Origin: CAVQCJ01 sp963849365
GTDB lineage: Bacteria > Actinomycetota > Actinomycetes > Prado026
NCBI GenBank assembly: GCA_963849365.1
Contig: CAWKHA010000001.1
Location: 620,001-684,000 of the forward strand
Direction: 5' to 3'
DNA length: 64,000 nt
How positions within the stretch are numbered: position 1 is the first letter of the stretch; each line of letters opens with the position of its first letter. The notes under the pieces were generated by a model that was not told where the DNA came from, did not search any database, and was given only the letters and a program-made list of their open reading frames with translations. This document shows, piece after piece, positions 32,638-44,085 of this stretch. The position numbers were made by a program, and so were the translations under genes.

Positions 32638-33204
32638 ATGACTGCCGAGGTGACCGTCGCGACGGCGAGGGAGCGCGACCAGGTGGTGGCGACGGTGGTC
32701 GCGGCGTTCGTGGCCGACCCCGCGTTCCGGTACTTCTTCCCGGACGACGCCACGTACGAACGGCACGCAGCGGCCTTCGCCGGGTGGCTGTTCGACAAGC
32801 GGGTCGCGACCGGTACAGCCTGGGTGGCTGAAGGCGGCGCCGCGGTGGCGATGTGGGACCCGCCATCCGCGACGCTCACCGAGTGGCCACCATCGCCCCT
32901 GCCGGCCGAGGAGACCGAGCGGCTGCAGGCGTACGACAGATCCGTGCACAGCATGATCCCGCGTGAACCGCACTGGTACCTGGGGGTGCTGGCCACCCAC
33001 CCCGACCATGCCGGCAGACGGCTCGGCCGCGCGGTCATGGCGGCCGGGCTCGCGCGCGCCGCCGAGGCCGGGCTCCCCTCGGTGCTCGAGACGACGAACC
33101 CGGGCAACGTCGAGCTCTACAGCCGTAGCGGCTGGGAGGTCCTGCACCGCGTGGATGTCGACCAGCTCGCCGTGTGGGTGATGAAGCACCCGGCCGGCGC
33201 CTAG
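32638..33204 (+). CDS. GNAT-family N-acetyltransferase
   Basis: A 188-residue acetyltransferase of the type often found in actinobacteria, with WYLGVLATHPDHAGRRLGR (acetyl-CoA motif with Q/R-x-x-G-like GRRLGR) and ETTNPGNVELYSRSGW at the C-terminus. The ATG at 32638 is used because the fold begins at once; earlier in-frame starts would overlap the promoter space. Its TAG stop and the dapB stop share the palindrome CTAG, so the two genes converge with a 4-nt overlap. Confidence 0.85.
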   Translation: MTAEVTVATARERDQVVATVVAAFVADPAFRYFFPDDATYERHAAAFAGWLFDKRVATGTAWVAEGGAAVAMWDPPSATLTEWPPSPLPAEETERLQAYDRSVHSMIPREPHWYLGVLATHPDHAGRRLGRAVMAAGLARAAEAGLPSVLETTNPGNVELYSRSGWEVLHRVDVDQLAVWVMKHPAGA

Positions 33205-33968
33205 GGCAGGTCGAGCAGGGCTTCGAGCCCGACCGTCAGGCCCGGCCTGTCGCCGATCCTGCGTACGCCGAGCAGCACGCCAGGCATGAAGGACTCGCGG
33301 TCGAGCGAGTCGTGCCGCAGCGTGAGCGTCTCCCCGGGGCCGCCGAACAGCACCTCCTGGTGCGCCACCAGACCGCGCAGCCGCACCGAGTGCACCGGCA
33401 CGCCGCCGACCGCCGCACCGCGCGCCCCGGGCAGACCGGTCGAGGTGGCGTCCGGCACGGGTCCCAGCCCCGCGTCGGCACGGGCGGCGGCGATCAGCTC
33501 GGCGGTCAGGCGGGCGGTGCCCGATGGCGCGTCGACCTTGTCGGGGTGGTGCAGCTCGACCACCTCGACCGACTCGTAGAACCGGGCCGCCTCGCGGGCG
33601 AACCGCATCATCAGCACCGCACCGAGCGCGAAGTTCGGCGCCACCAGCACCCCCACCCCGGGCGCGCCACCGAGCAGCGTGCGGACCGCATCCAGCCGGG
33701 CGTCGTCGAAGCCGGTCGTACCGACCACCGCGTGCACGGAGCCGGCCACGAGCGTACGGACGTTGTCGAGAACGGCGCCGGGCGTGGTGAAGTCGACGGC
33801 CACCTGCGCCCCGGCGGCGACGGCTTCGACAGCGGGGTCGGCGACCCCGTCCGCAACGTCGCACGCGGCGACCAGCTCGAGGTCCGGCGCCGCCTGCACG
33901 GCCCGGCAGACAGTCGTGCCCATCCGCCCCCGCGCACCGAGCACGGCGACGCGGATCGGGCCGGCCAT
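33201..33968 (-). CDS. dapB: 4-hydroxy-tetrahydrodipicolinate reductase
   Basis: DapB reduces the DapA product with NAD(P)H. The 255-residue protein has VAVLGARGRMGTTVCR, the family signature VELHHPDKVDAPSGTA with the catalytic His pair and Lys, and VDFTTPGAVLDN. It starts at 33968, overlapping the M16 peptidase stop as TGATG. In related genomes dapB sits in the same direction near pnp; the order is kept here. Confidence 0.96.
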   Translation of the reverse strand: MAGPIRVAVLGARGRMGTTVCRAVQAAPDLELVAACDVADGVADPAVEAVAAGAQVAVDFTTPGAVLDNVRTLVAGSVHAVVGTTGFDDARLDAVRTLLGGAPGVGVLVAPNFALGAVLMMRFAREAARFYESVEVVELHHPDKVDAPSGTARLTAELIAAARADAGLGPVPDATSTGLPGARGAAVGGVPVHSVRLRGLVAHQEVLFGGPGETLTLRHDSLDRESFMPGVLLGVRRIGDRPGLTVGLEALLDLP

Positions 33969-35290
33969 CAGGCAGCAGCCGCGGGGAACGTCCGCGACTC
34001 GTCGAACGGCCCGATCACCGCGAGGGTCGGCGAAGCCCCGAGCAGGTTCCCGGCCACCTCGCGCACGTCGTCCAGTGTCACCGCATCGATGCGGCGCAAG
34101 AGCTCGGACACGCCCAGCAGCTCGCCGTAGACCAGCTCGGCCTTGCCGATGCGGCTCATGCGCGACCCGGTGTCCTCCAGCCCGAGCACCAGTGAGCCGC
34201 GCATCTGCCCCTGACCGCGACGCAGCTCCTCGACCGTGATCCCGCCCTCGACGACCTTCTCGAGCTCGGCGCGGCACAGCTCCAGCACCTGGTCGACCCG
34301 CTCGGGCATGCAGCCGGCGTACACACCGAACAGCCCGGTGTCGGCGTACTGCGTGTTGTACGAGTACACCGAGTACGCCAGGCCGCGCTTCTCCCGGACC
34401 TCCTGGAAGAGGCGGCTGGACATCCCGCCGCCGAGCACGCCGTTGAGGACCCCGAGGGCGAACCGCCGCTCGTCGAGCCGGGACAGCCCGGGAACGCCGA
34501 GGACGAAGTTCGCCTGCTCGGTCGGCCGCGGTTGCAGCACGACCTGCGGACGGTGCGCCCGCGCCCGCGACGGCGCGCCGCCCGATCGCGGCGGGACCGG
34601 CTCGGTCGAGCGCTCGCCCAGCGCTCCCGCAGCGCCGAAGGCCTTCCGAACGAGGCGCACGACCTGTCTGTGGTCGATGTTGCCCGCAACGGCCACGACC
34701 ATGTTCTCCGGGCGGTAGTGCCGCCGGTAGTACCCGTCGATGGTGCGCCGCGCCAGGCCCTCGATCGAGTCGACGCTCCCCAGCACCGGACGTCCGAGCG
34801 GGGTGTCGCCGAACACCGCCTGCGCGAACGCGTCGTGCACGAGATCGGCCGGGTCGTCGTCGCTCATCGCGATCTCTTCGAGGATGACGCCGCGCTCGCT
34901 CTCGACGTCGGCGGCCAGCAGGAGGGCCGAGTTCACCACGTCGCTGACGACGTCCACGGCCACCGGCAGGTCGGAGTCCAGCACCCGTGCGTAGAAGCAG
35001 GTGTACTCCTTCGTGGTGAAGGCGTTCATCTCGCCGCCGACGCAGTCCACGGCCGCGGAGATCTCCAGCGCGCTGCGCCGCTCCGTCCCCTTGAACAGCA
35101 GGTGCTCGAGGTAGTGAGAGCAGCCGGCCTGGCGGGTGGACTCGTCGCGCGAGCCCACCCCCACCCAGATGCCGAACGTCACCGAGCGGACGGTCGGCAT
35201 CGCCTCGGTGATCACGCGCAGGCCGCCGGGGAGCACGGTACGTCGCACCAGCCCCCCGTCGGCCTCCGCCAGGAGCGTCCGGGTGGTCAA
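33968..35290 (-). CDS. M16-family zinc peptidase (PepR/processing-peptidase type)
   Basis: The 440-residue protein has the inverted zinc motif HYLEHLLFKGTE with the downstream Glu in AVDCVGGEMNAFTTKEYT, and the C-terminal domain EKRGLAYSVYSYN typical of M16B peptidases. These degrade peptides or clip leader sequences in the cytoplasm. The start is TTG at 35290, one nt after the pnp stop, which makes coupling likely. It is the homologue of the M. tuberculosis gene between pnp and dapB. Confidence 0.93.
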   Translation of the reverse strand: MTTRTLLAEADGGLVRRTVLPGGLRVITEAMPTVRSVTFGIWVGVGSRDESTRQAGCSHYLEHLLFKGTERRSALEISAAVDCVGGEMNAFTTKEYTCFYARVLDSDLPVAVDVVSDVVNSALLLAADVESERGVILEEIAMSDDDPADLVHDAFAQAVFGDTPLGRPVLGSVDSIEGLARRTIDGYYRRHYRPENMVVAVAGNIDHRQVVRLVRKAFGAAGALGERSTEPVPPRSGGAPSRARAHRPQVVLQPRPTEQANFVLGVPGLSRLDERRFALGVLNGVLGGGMSSRLFQEVREKRGLAYSVYSYNTQYADTGLFGVYAGCMPERVDQVLELCRAELEKVVEGGITVEELRRGQGQMRGSLVLGLEDTGSRMSRIGKAELVYGELLGVSELLRRIDAVTLDDVREVAGNLLGASPTLAVIGPFDESRTFPAAAA

Positions 35291-35291
35291 C

Positions 35292-37526
35292 TCAGGCGTC
35301 GACCTCGGCCGGCTCGGCCGCAGCCGGGCCGTCCGAGCCGTTCGCGGACTCCTCGAGGACCGGCACGAGCGAGAGCTTGCCGCGGGGGTCCACCTCGGCG
35401 ATCTCGACCTGGACCTTGTCGCCGACCTTGACGACGTCCTCGACGTTCTCGACCCGCTTGCCGCCGGCCATCTTGCGCAGCTGCGAGATGTGCAGCAGGC
35501 CGTCCCGGCCCGGCATGAGCGAGACGAAGGCGCCGAACGTGGTCGTCTTGACGACCGTGCCGAGGTAGCGCTCGCCCTTCTCCGGCATCTGCGGGTTCGC
35601 GATGCCGTTGATCATCGTGCGGGCCGCCTCGGCCTTCAGGCCGTCGGTCGCGCCGATGAAGATCGTGCCGTCGTCCTCGATCGTGATCTCGGCACCGCTG
35701 TCGTCCTGGATCTGGTTGATCATCTTGCCCTTGGGCCCGATGACCGCGCCGATCTGGTCGACCGGGATCTTGATCGTGATGATCCGTGGGGCGTACGGCG
35801 ACATCTCGTCCGGCCCGTCGATCGCCTCGGCCATGACCTCGAGGATCGTCAGCCGGGCGTCGTGCGCCTGGGTGAGGGCCTGGCCGAGCACGGACGCCGG
35901 GATGCCGTCCAGCTTGGTGTCCAGCTGCAGCGCCGTGACGAACTCCTTCGTACCGGCGACCTTGAAGTCCATGTCGCCGAACGCGTCCTCCGCACCGAGG
36001 ATGTCGGTCAGCGCGACGTACTCGGTCTGGCCGTCGATGGTGTCGGAGATGAGTCCCATGGCGATGCCGGCGACCGGGGCCTTGAGCGGTACCCCGGCGT
36101 TCAGCAGCGACATCGTCGAGGCGCAGACCGAGCCCATCGACGTCGAGCCGTTCGAGCCGAGCGCCTCGGACACCTGCCGGATGGCGTACGGGAACTCCTC
36201 ACGGCCCGGGAGCACCGGGACGAGGGCCCGCTCGGCGAGGGCGCCGTGGCCGATCTCGCGGCGCTTGGGCGAACCCACCCGGCCGGTCTCGCCGGTGGAG
36301 TACGGCGGGAAGTTGTAGTTGTGCATGTAGCGCTTGCGGTTCTCCGGCGACAGCGTGTCCAGCTGCTGCTCCATGCGGAGCATGTTCAGCGTGGTGACGC
36401 CCAGGATCTGGGTCTCGCCGCGCTCGAAGAGCGCCGACCCGTGCACCCGCGGCAGCACCTGGACCTCGGCGGACAGCGGCCGGATGTCGGTCAGCCCGCG
36501 GCCGTCGATGCGGATCTTGTCGCGCAGGACGCGCTGGCGGACCTGCTTCTTGGTCACCGAGCGGTAGGCCGCGGAGATCTCCTTCTCACGGCCCTCGAAC
36601 TTCGGCCCCAGCACCTCGACCGCGACCGCCTTGAGCCGGTCGAGCTCGGCCTCGCGCTCCAGCTTGGCCGCGATCGTGAGCGCCTGACCGACACCGGCAC
36701 CGACCTCGGACTCCACGGCGGAGTAGACGTCGTCCTGGTAGTCCAGGAAGAGCGGGAACTGGCCGGTCTCCTTGGCCGCGTCGGCCGCCAGCGCGGCCTG
36801 CGCCTCGCAGAGCACCCGGATGAACGGCTTGGCCGCCTCCAGGCCTTGGGCGACGACGTCCTCGGTCGGCGCGGTGGCGCCGCCCGCGACGAGCTCGACG
36901 GTGTGCACGGTGGCCTCGGCCTCGACCATCATGATCGCGACGTCGGAGCCGACCACTCGGCCGGCGACGACCATGTCGAAGACGGCCGACTCGAGCTGCT
37001 CGTGCGTCGGGAACGCGACCCACTGGCCGTCGACCAGGGCCACGCGGGTGGCGCCGACCGGGCCGCTGAACGGCAGCCCGGCGAGCTGGGTGGACGCGGA
37101 CGCCGCGTTGATCGCGAGCACGTCGTACAGGTCCTTGGGGTCCAGGGCCATGACGGTCACGACGACCTGGATCTCGTTGCGCAGCCCCTTGACGAACGAG
37201 GGGCGCAGCGGCCGGTCGATGAGCCGGCAGGTGAGGATCGCGTCCTCGGAGGGGCGGCCCTCCCGGCGGAAGAACGAGCCGGGGATGCGGCCCGCGGCGT
37301 ACATGCGCTCCTCGACGTCCACCGTCAGCGGGAAGAAGTCGAGCTGGTCCTTCGGGTGCTTGGACGCCGTCGTCGCGGACAGCAGCATCGTGTCCTCGTC
37401 GAGGTAGGCGACGGCGGAGCCGGCTGCCTGACGGGCCAGCCGCCCGGTCTCGAAGCGGACAGTGCGCGTGCCGAAGCGGCCGTTGTCGATGACGGCCTCG
37501 GTGGTGCTGATCTTGGGACCCTCCAC
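35292..37526 (-). CDS. pnp: Polyribonucleotide nucleotidyltransferase
   Basis: PNPase degrades RNA phosphorolytically from the 3' end and makes tails in actinobacteria. The 744-residue protein has two RNase PH domains (GRLARQAAGSAV and RGLTDIRPLSAEVQVLPR), a KH domain (IGAVIGPKGKMINQIQ) and an S1 domain (GTVVKTTTFGAFVSLMPG). I chose the GTG at 37526, preceded by GAGGAGGG, rather than the longer open frame upstream to 37778, which has no homology and crosses the rpsO-pnp spacer. Confidence 0.95.
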   Translation of the reverse strand: MEGPKISTTEAVIDNGRFGTRTVRFETGRLARQAAGSAVAYLDEDTMLLSATTASKHPKDQLDFFPLTVDVEERMYAAGRIPGSFFRREGRPSEDAILTCRLIDRPLRPSFVKGLRNEIQVVVTVMALDPKDLYDVLAINAASASTQLAGLPFSGPVGATRVALVDGQWVAFPTHEQLESAVFDMVVAGRVVGSDVAIMMVEAEATVHTVELVAGGATAPTEDVVAQGLEAAKPFIRVLCEAQAALAADAAKETGQFPLFLDYQDDVYSAVESEVGAGVGQALTIAAKLEREAELDRLKAVAVEVLGPKFEGREKEISAAYRSVTKKQVRQRVLRDKIRIDGRGLTDIRPLSAEVQVLPRVHGSALFERGETQILGVTTLNMLRMEQQLDTLSPENRKRYMHNYNFPPYSTGETGRVGSPKRREIGHGALAERALVPVLPGREEFPYAIRQVSEALGSNGSTSMGSVCASTMSLLNAGVPLKAPVAGIAMGLISDTIDGQTEYVALTDILGAEDAFGDMDFKVAGTKEFVTALQLDTKLDGIPASVLGQALTQAHDARLTILEVMAEAIDGPDEMSPYAPRIITIKIPVDQIGAVIGPKGKMINQIQDDSGAEITIEDDGTIFIGATDGLKAEAARTMINGIANPQMPEKGERYLGTVVKTTTFGAFVSLMPGRDGLLHISQLRKMAGGKRVENVEDVVKVGDKVQVEIAEVDPRGKLSLVPVLEESANGSDGPAAAEPAEVDA

Positions 37527-37767
37527 GGGGTGCCCTCCTCTTTGGTGCAGGGGGCCGCGCGCGCGGGACGGGGTTCCAGTCGGCAGGGTGCCGGTCTTCG
37601 ATCGAGGCGCCCGGGTCGCGGCGGTTGGGCCGTCCCGGGGGCCACTACCGAGGACCGAGACCTCTGGCCTCGTCCGGCGGCGGCGCCGGTGTGTGTCCGC
37701 CCCGGTCGGGGCGGGACTGTCGGTGTTGCGGTCGGGCAGGTGTTCAGATGTCGGGTGGTACGAGAAC

Positions 37768-37794
37768 GGGAGCGGCACCGATGGTGCCGCTCCC
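37768..37794. promoter_or_regulatory. 12-bp perfect hairpin between rpsO and pnp
   Basis: GGGAGCGGCACC (37768-37779) and GGTGCCGCTCCC (37783-37794) form a perfect 12-bp stem with a 3-nt loop, 6 nt past the rpsO stop. There is no T-run, so it is either a partial terminator or an RNase III/E-type processing hairpin protecting the rpsO 3' end. The rest of 37527-37767 has no gene and probably carries the pnp promoter. Confidence 0.6.
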
Positions 37795-37800
37795 GGGGGT

Positions 37801-38070
37801 CTACCGGCGCAGGCCGAGCCGCTCGATCAGGCTGCGGTAGCGCTGGATGTCCGTCTTCTGCAGGTACTGCAGGAGACGGCGGCGCTGGCCTACGAGCAGG
37901 AGCAGCCCGCGCCGTGAGTGGTGGTCGTGCTTGTGGGCCTTGAGGTGGTCGGTGAGGTCGGCGATCCGCTTGGTGAGCAGGGCGACCTGGACCTCGGGGG
38001 AGCCGGTGTCGCTCGCGGTGGTCCCGTACTCGGACACGATCTGTTGCTTGGTGGCGCTGTCGAGCGGCAC
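37801..38070 (-). CDS. rpsO: 30S ribosomal protein S15
   Basis: S15 binds 16S rRNA early in small-subunit assembly. The 89-residue product starts MPLDSATKQQIVSEYG and contains GSPEVQVALLTKRI, HKHDHHSRRGLL and RRRLLQYLQ, the family core. The gene lies upstream of pnp, as in most bacteria, and a strong hairpin follows. Confidence 0.98.
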   Translation of the reverse strand: MPLDSATKQQIVSEYGTTASDTGSPEVQVALLTKRIADLTDHLKAHKHDHHSRRGLLLLVGQRRRLLQYLQKTDIQRYRSLIERLGLRR

Positions 38071-38200
38071 GTTGCTCCTTCGTCTGTCGTTGCGCGGCGC
38101 TCCGGGGCAGGTCCACCCGGGCTCTCTCGCTCCGCGGCCGTTCGAACGGCGGGGCCAGCCTACCAGCGGGACGGCGGCCCCCCGAACCGCTCGGCGGCGC

Positions 38201-39178
38201 TCAGGCGGGTGCCAGCACGGCCCTGACCTGGTCGACGTCGCGCCCCATCTGCGCCATCAGGTCGTCGACCGAGTCGAACCGCTCCATCGGCCGGACCCGG
38301 CGGACGAAGTCGACCGCGACGGGCTCGCCGTACAGGTCCAGGTCGGTGCGGTCCAGGACGTAGGCCTCCACCCGGTGCTCGCCGCCGGAGAAGGTGGGGT
38401 TGGTCCCGACCGATACCGCGGCCGGGAGCCGCTCGCCGCCGGCGCGCACCAGCCAGCCCGCGTAGATCCCGTCCGCCGGGACCGCGGCCCGGTCGTCCAC
38501 ATCCAGGTTCGCCGTCGGGAAGCCCAGCGCCCGGCCGCGATGGTCGCCGTGCACCACCTCGCCCTCCACCCGGTGCGGGCGGGCCAGGACCCCGGCGGCG
38601 CCCTCGACGTCGCCCTCGGCCAGCATCGACCGGACCGAGGTGCTCGACCAGGCGCCGGGCCCGTCCCGGCCCACCAGGCCGACCGCCTCGACGGTGAACC
38701 CGTGCCGGGCACCGAGCTCGGCAAGCGTGCCCACGTCGCCGGCGGCGTGGTGCCCGAACCGGAAGTCCGTGCCGACCACCACGGCCACCGGCGCGAGCCG
38801 CGCGACCAGCAGGTCGGTCACGAAGACCTCCGGGCTCAGGTGCGACAGCTCGGTGGTGAAGGGGATCACCCAGACCCCGTCCGCGCCCGCCTCCTGCAGC
38901 AGCTCGGCACGGTGCGCGACCGAGCACAGCCGTGCCGGGGGCGTGCCGCGCCGGGCGACGTCGGCCGGGTGGGGGTCGAACGTGACCGCGATCAGGGGGA
39001 CGCCCGCCGCGTGCGCCGCCTCGGCCGCGCGTCCGACGACGACCCGGTGACCGCGGTGCACGCCGTCGAAAACGCCGATCGTGACGACGGACGGACCGGC
39101 GTCCTGCGGGGCCACGCTGCCGCGCCAGACCCGGGTCTGGACCGGCAGTCCCGTTCGGTGGTCGGACACGGCCGACAT
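38201..39178 (-). CDS. ribF: Bifunctional riboflavin kinase / FAD synthetase
   Basis: The 325-residue enzyme makes FMN and FAD from riboflavin. The N-terminal adenylyltransferase domain has TIGVFDGVHRGHR and VTFDPHP; the C-terminal kinase domain has GRALGFPTANLDV and VSVGTNPTF. It is between truB and rpsO, as in many actinobacteria. No riboflavin riboswitch was recognised upstream. Confidence 0.95.
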   Translation of the reverse strand: MSAVSDHRTGLPVQTRVWRGSVAPQDAGPSVVTIGVFDGVHRGHRVVVGRAAEAAHAAGVPLIAVTFDPHPADVARRGTPPARLCSVAHRAELLQEAGADGVWVIPFTTELSHLSPEVFVTDLLVARLAPVAVVVGTDFRFGHHAAGDVGTLAELGARHGFTVEAVGLVGRDGPGAWSSTSVRSMLAEGDVEGAAGVLARPHRVEGEVVHGDHRGRALGFPTANLDVDDRAAVPADGIYAGWLVRAGGERLPAAVSVGTNPTFSGGEHRVEAYVLDRTDLDLYGEPVAVDFVRRVRPMERFDSVDDLMAQMGRDVDQVRAVLAPA

Positions 39179-39192
39179 CCTGCCGTAGCCCG

Positions 39193-40086
39193 CTAGGCCG
39201 GTGCGAAGACGACCAGCGGGCGCAGCAGACCGTCCCGTTCGGCCAGCAGCGCGAGGACGGTCCCGTCCGGGTCGAACACCCCGACCGGGCCGGCGCCCTC
39301 GACGGCACCGAGCGGCAGCGGCCGCCCGTGCCGCACGGCCTGCGCCGTGGTGGCGTCGACGTCCAGGCGCGGGAACTGCGCGGCGACCGCGGCGGCGAGC
39401 GGCACGACCTCGAACGCTTCTTCGAGCTGCTCCAGCGTGCGGGCCTGGGCCAGCCCGAAGCCGCCGACCCGGGTGCGCCGCAGCGCCACCAGGTGCCCCC
39501 CGACGCCGAGGTACGCGCCCAGGTCACGGGCCAGTGCCCGGACGTACGTGCCCGTCGAGCAGCTCACTGCGACATCGACGTCCATCAGGTCCGGAGCAGG
39601 GCGGCGCACGTCCAGCACGTCGAACGCCGAGACCACCACGGCGCGCGCGGCCAGGTCGACCTGCTCCCCCGCGCGCACCCGCGTGTAGGCCCGCACCCCG
39701 CCGACCTTCACGGCGGAGACGGCCGACGGCACCTGCATCAGGGGTCCGGTGAGACGGGCGGCGGCGGACCGCACCGCTGCGGGGGTCAGCCCGTTCGTCG
39801 AGGCACCGCCGACCGGGTCGCCCGCGGCGTCGTCTGTGCTGGTGGCAGCGCCGAGCCTGACCGTGGCCAGGTAGTCCTTGCCGGCCAGCGCGAGGTGCCC
39901 CAGCAGCTTGGTGGCGCGGCCCACGCCGAGGACGAGCACGCCGGTCGCGGCAGGGTCGAGGGTCCCGGCGTGGCCGACCCGCCGGGTACCCGCCATCCGC
40001 CGCACCCGGGCCACCACGTCGTGAGAGGTGGGGCCTGCGGGCTTGTCGACGACGACGAGCCCGGACGGCTCAGCCGTCCCGGTCAC
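39193..40086 (-). CDS. truB: tRNA pseudouridine(55) synthase
   Basis: TruB makes pseudouridine 55 in the T loop of tRNA. The 297-residue product has VVDKPAGPTSHDVVARVRR and the catalytic Asp in HAGTLDPAATGVL, and CSTGTYVRALARDLG. I used the GTG at 40086, which overlaps the rbfA stop by 17 nt; an upstream in-frame start at 40137 would add 17 residues without homology. Confidence 0.93.
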   Translation of the reverse strand: MTGTAEPSGLVVVDKPAGPTSHDVVARVRRMAGTRRVGHAGTLDPAATGVLVLGVGRATKLLGHLALAGKDYLATVRLGAATSTDDAAGDPVGGASTNGLTPAAVRSAAARLTGPLMQVPSAVSAVKVGGVRAYTRVRAGEQVDLAARAVVVSAFDVLDVRRPAPDLMDVDVAVSCSTGTYVRALARDLGAYLGVGGHLVALRRTRVGGFGLAQARTLEQLEEAFEVVPLAAAVAAQFPRLDVDATTAQAVRHGRPLPLGAVEGAGPVGVFDPDGTVLALLAERDGLLRPLVVFAPA

Positions 40087-40555
40087 CGCGGCCGTCGTCG
40101 GCTGCCGCGTCGGTCGCCGCGGACTCCTCGGCGTCACCGGGCTGGCGGTACGGGTCCGCGTCGCCGGCGTAGCTGGCGCCCGCCGCGGCGCGGTGCACCT
40201 CGGCGTCGGCCGCGGCCGCGCGGACCAACAGATCGTCGATCACCCTCGCGTTGTCGGGCAGCGCGTCGGCGACGAAGGCCAGCGAGGGCGTGTACCGGAC
40301 GCCGGTCTGGCGACCCACCTCCGTACGGAGCACGCCTCGGGCGCTCTCCAGCGCGGCGGCGGTGTCGGCCCTGGCGGCGTCGTCCCCGTAGACCGTGTAG
40401 AAGACCGTGGCCTCGCGCAGGTCACCGGTCACCCGGGCGTCGGTGACGGTCACGAAGCCGAGCCGCGGGTCCTTGACCCGCGTCTCCAGCGCCTCTGCCA
40501 CGATCACCTGGATCCGGTCGGCCAGCTTGCGGGCACGGGCCTCGTGGGCGCTCAC
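40070..40555 (-). CDS. rbfA: Ribosome-binding factor A
   Basis: RbfA helps mature the 30S subunit. The 161-residue protein has the KH-like core: RKLADRIQVIVAEALETRVKD, VTVTDARVTGDLREATVFYT, and a long acidic C-terminal tail typical of actinobacteria. It overlaps both neighbours (truB and the DUF503 gene), consistent with one transcript from rimP to truB. Confidence 0.93.
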   Translation of the reverse strand: MSAHEARARKLADRIQVIVAEALETRVKDPRLGFVTVTDARVTGDLREATVFYTVYGDDAARADTAAALESARGVLRTEVGRQTGVRYTPSLAFVADALPDNARVIDDLLVRAAAADAEVHRAAAGASYAGDADPYRQPGDAEESAATDAAADDGRGDRDG

Positions 40556-40848
40556 TCGTCCTCCTCTGAATGCAGCCGGCGGTGCGCCGACAGCAGCTCG
40601 ACCTCCGGGCGGGCGGCGACCAGCCGCTCGCAGGCGTCCAGCACCTGGGTGCAGTGCGCGGCGTCCGCGGCGACGACCGCCACCCCGACCAGCGACCTGC
40701 GGTGCAGGTCGAGGTGACCGGCCTCCGCGGCCGCCACCTCGAACCTGCGCCTCAGCTCGGCCACGATCGGCCGCACGACAGCGCGCTTCTCCTTGAGCGA
40801 GTGCACGTCGCCGAGCAGCACGTCGAGCCCGAGCGTTCCTACGAACAT
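40552..40848 (-). CDS. DUF503 family protein (YlxP-like)
   Basis: A 98-residue protein starting MFVGTLGLDVLLGDVHSLKE and containing KRAVVRPIVAELRRRF, matching the DUF503/YlxP family that sits between infB and rbfA in many Gram-positive bacteria. Function is unknown, possibly in ribosome biogenesis. It overlaps rbfA by 4 nt (ATGA); the ATG at 40848 is 15 nt after the infB stop. Confidence 0.9.
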   Translation of the reverse strand: MFVGTLGLDVLLGDVHSLKEKRAVVRPIVAELRRRFEVAAAEAGHLDLHRRSLVGVAVVAADAAHCTQVLDACERLVAARPEVELLSAHRRLHSEEDE

Positions 40849-40862
40849 GGCGGGAAGGGTGG

Positions 40863-43634
<2,772 letters not shown>

Positions 43635-43716
43635 TGCTCTCCTCATCTTGGTCCGAGCCCTCGGGCGCGGACCGTCAGTACGTGGGCATGCTCATCGGTG
43701 CGTGCTCATCGCGCGG

Positions 43717-44070
43717 TCATCGTGTTTCTCGACCTGCCTTCTGGACGGGCCCGGCGGAGTGACCGCCGGGCTCTTGCGCGTGTGGACCGGGTCTCGCCAT
43801 CGCCTCGAGGTACCCCCGCACCGGCTCCGGGTCGAGCGGCCCCGGAAGGCGGAAGGCCCGCGGGAACGCCCGTCGTCGCAGTGCGAGGTCGAGGCAACCC
43901 AGGTCGGGGTGCAGGTGCGCGCCCCGGCCGGGCGACCGACCGGCGGGATCGGGGGTCACGGACCCCTCGACGACCACCAGGCGGAGCAGCTCGGCCCTGG
44001 CCGCCCGGGTCCGGCACCCCACGCAGGTGCGCTGCGGGCGTGCATCGTCCACCGGTTGGCCGGTTGTCAC
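43717..44070 (-). CDS. YlxR (DUF448) family protein
   Basis: A 117-residue protein with the YlxR signature RTCVGCRTR near the N-terminus and GRGAHLHPDLGCLDLAL, RAFRLPG. YlxR is an RNA-binding fold found between nusA and infB; in some bacteria it affects transcription. Start GTG at 44070, 15 nt after nusA. The C-terminal 35 residues are not conserved. Confidence 0.9.
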   Translation of the reverse strand: MTTGQPVDDARPQRTCVGCRTRAARAELLRLVVVEGSVTPDPAGRSPGRGAHLHPDLGCLDLALRRRAFPRAFRLPGPLDPEPVRGYLEAMARPGPHAQEPGGHSAGPVQKAGRETR

Positions 44071-44085
44071 GGCAGTCTACGCCTC

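Noticed and set aside
37527..37778. In-frame extension upstream of pnp giving 828 residues
   Set aside because: The added residues are low-complexity and unrelated to PNPase; GTG at 37526 has GAGGAGGG upstream.
35136..37943. Long plus-strand open frame of 935 codons
   Set aside because: Antisense shadow of pnp; composition is biased to Arg, Asp and His as expected for a mirror frame.
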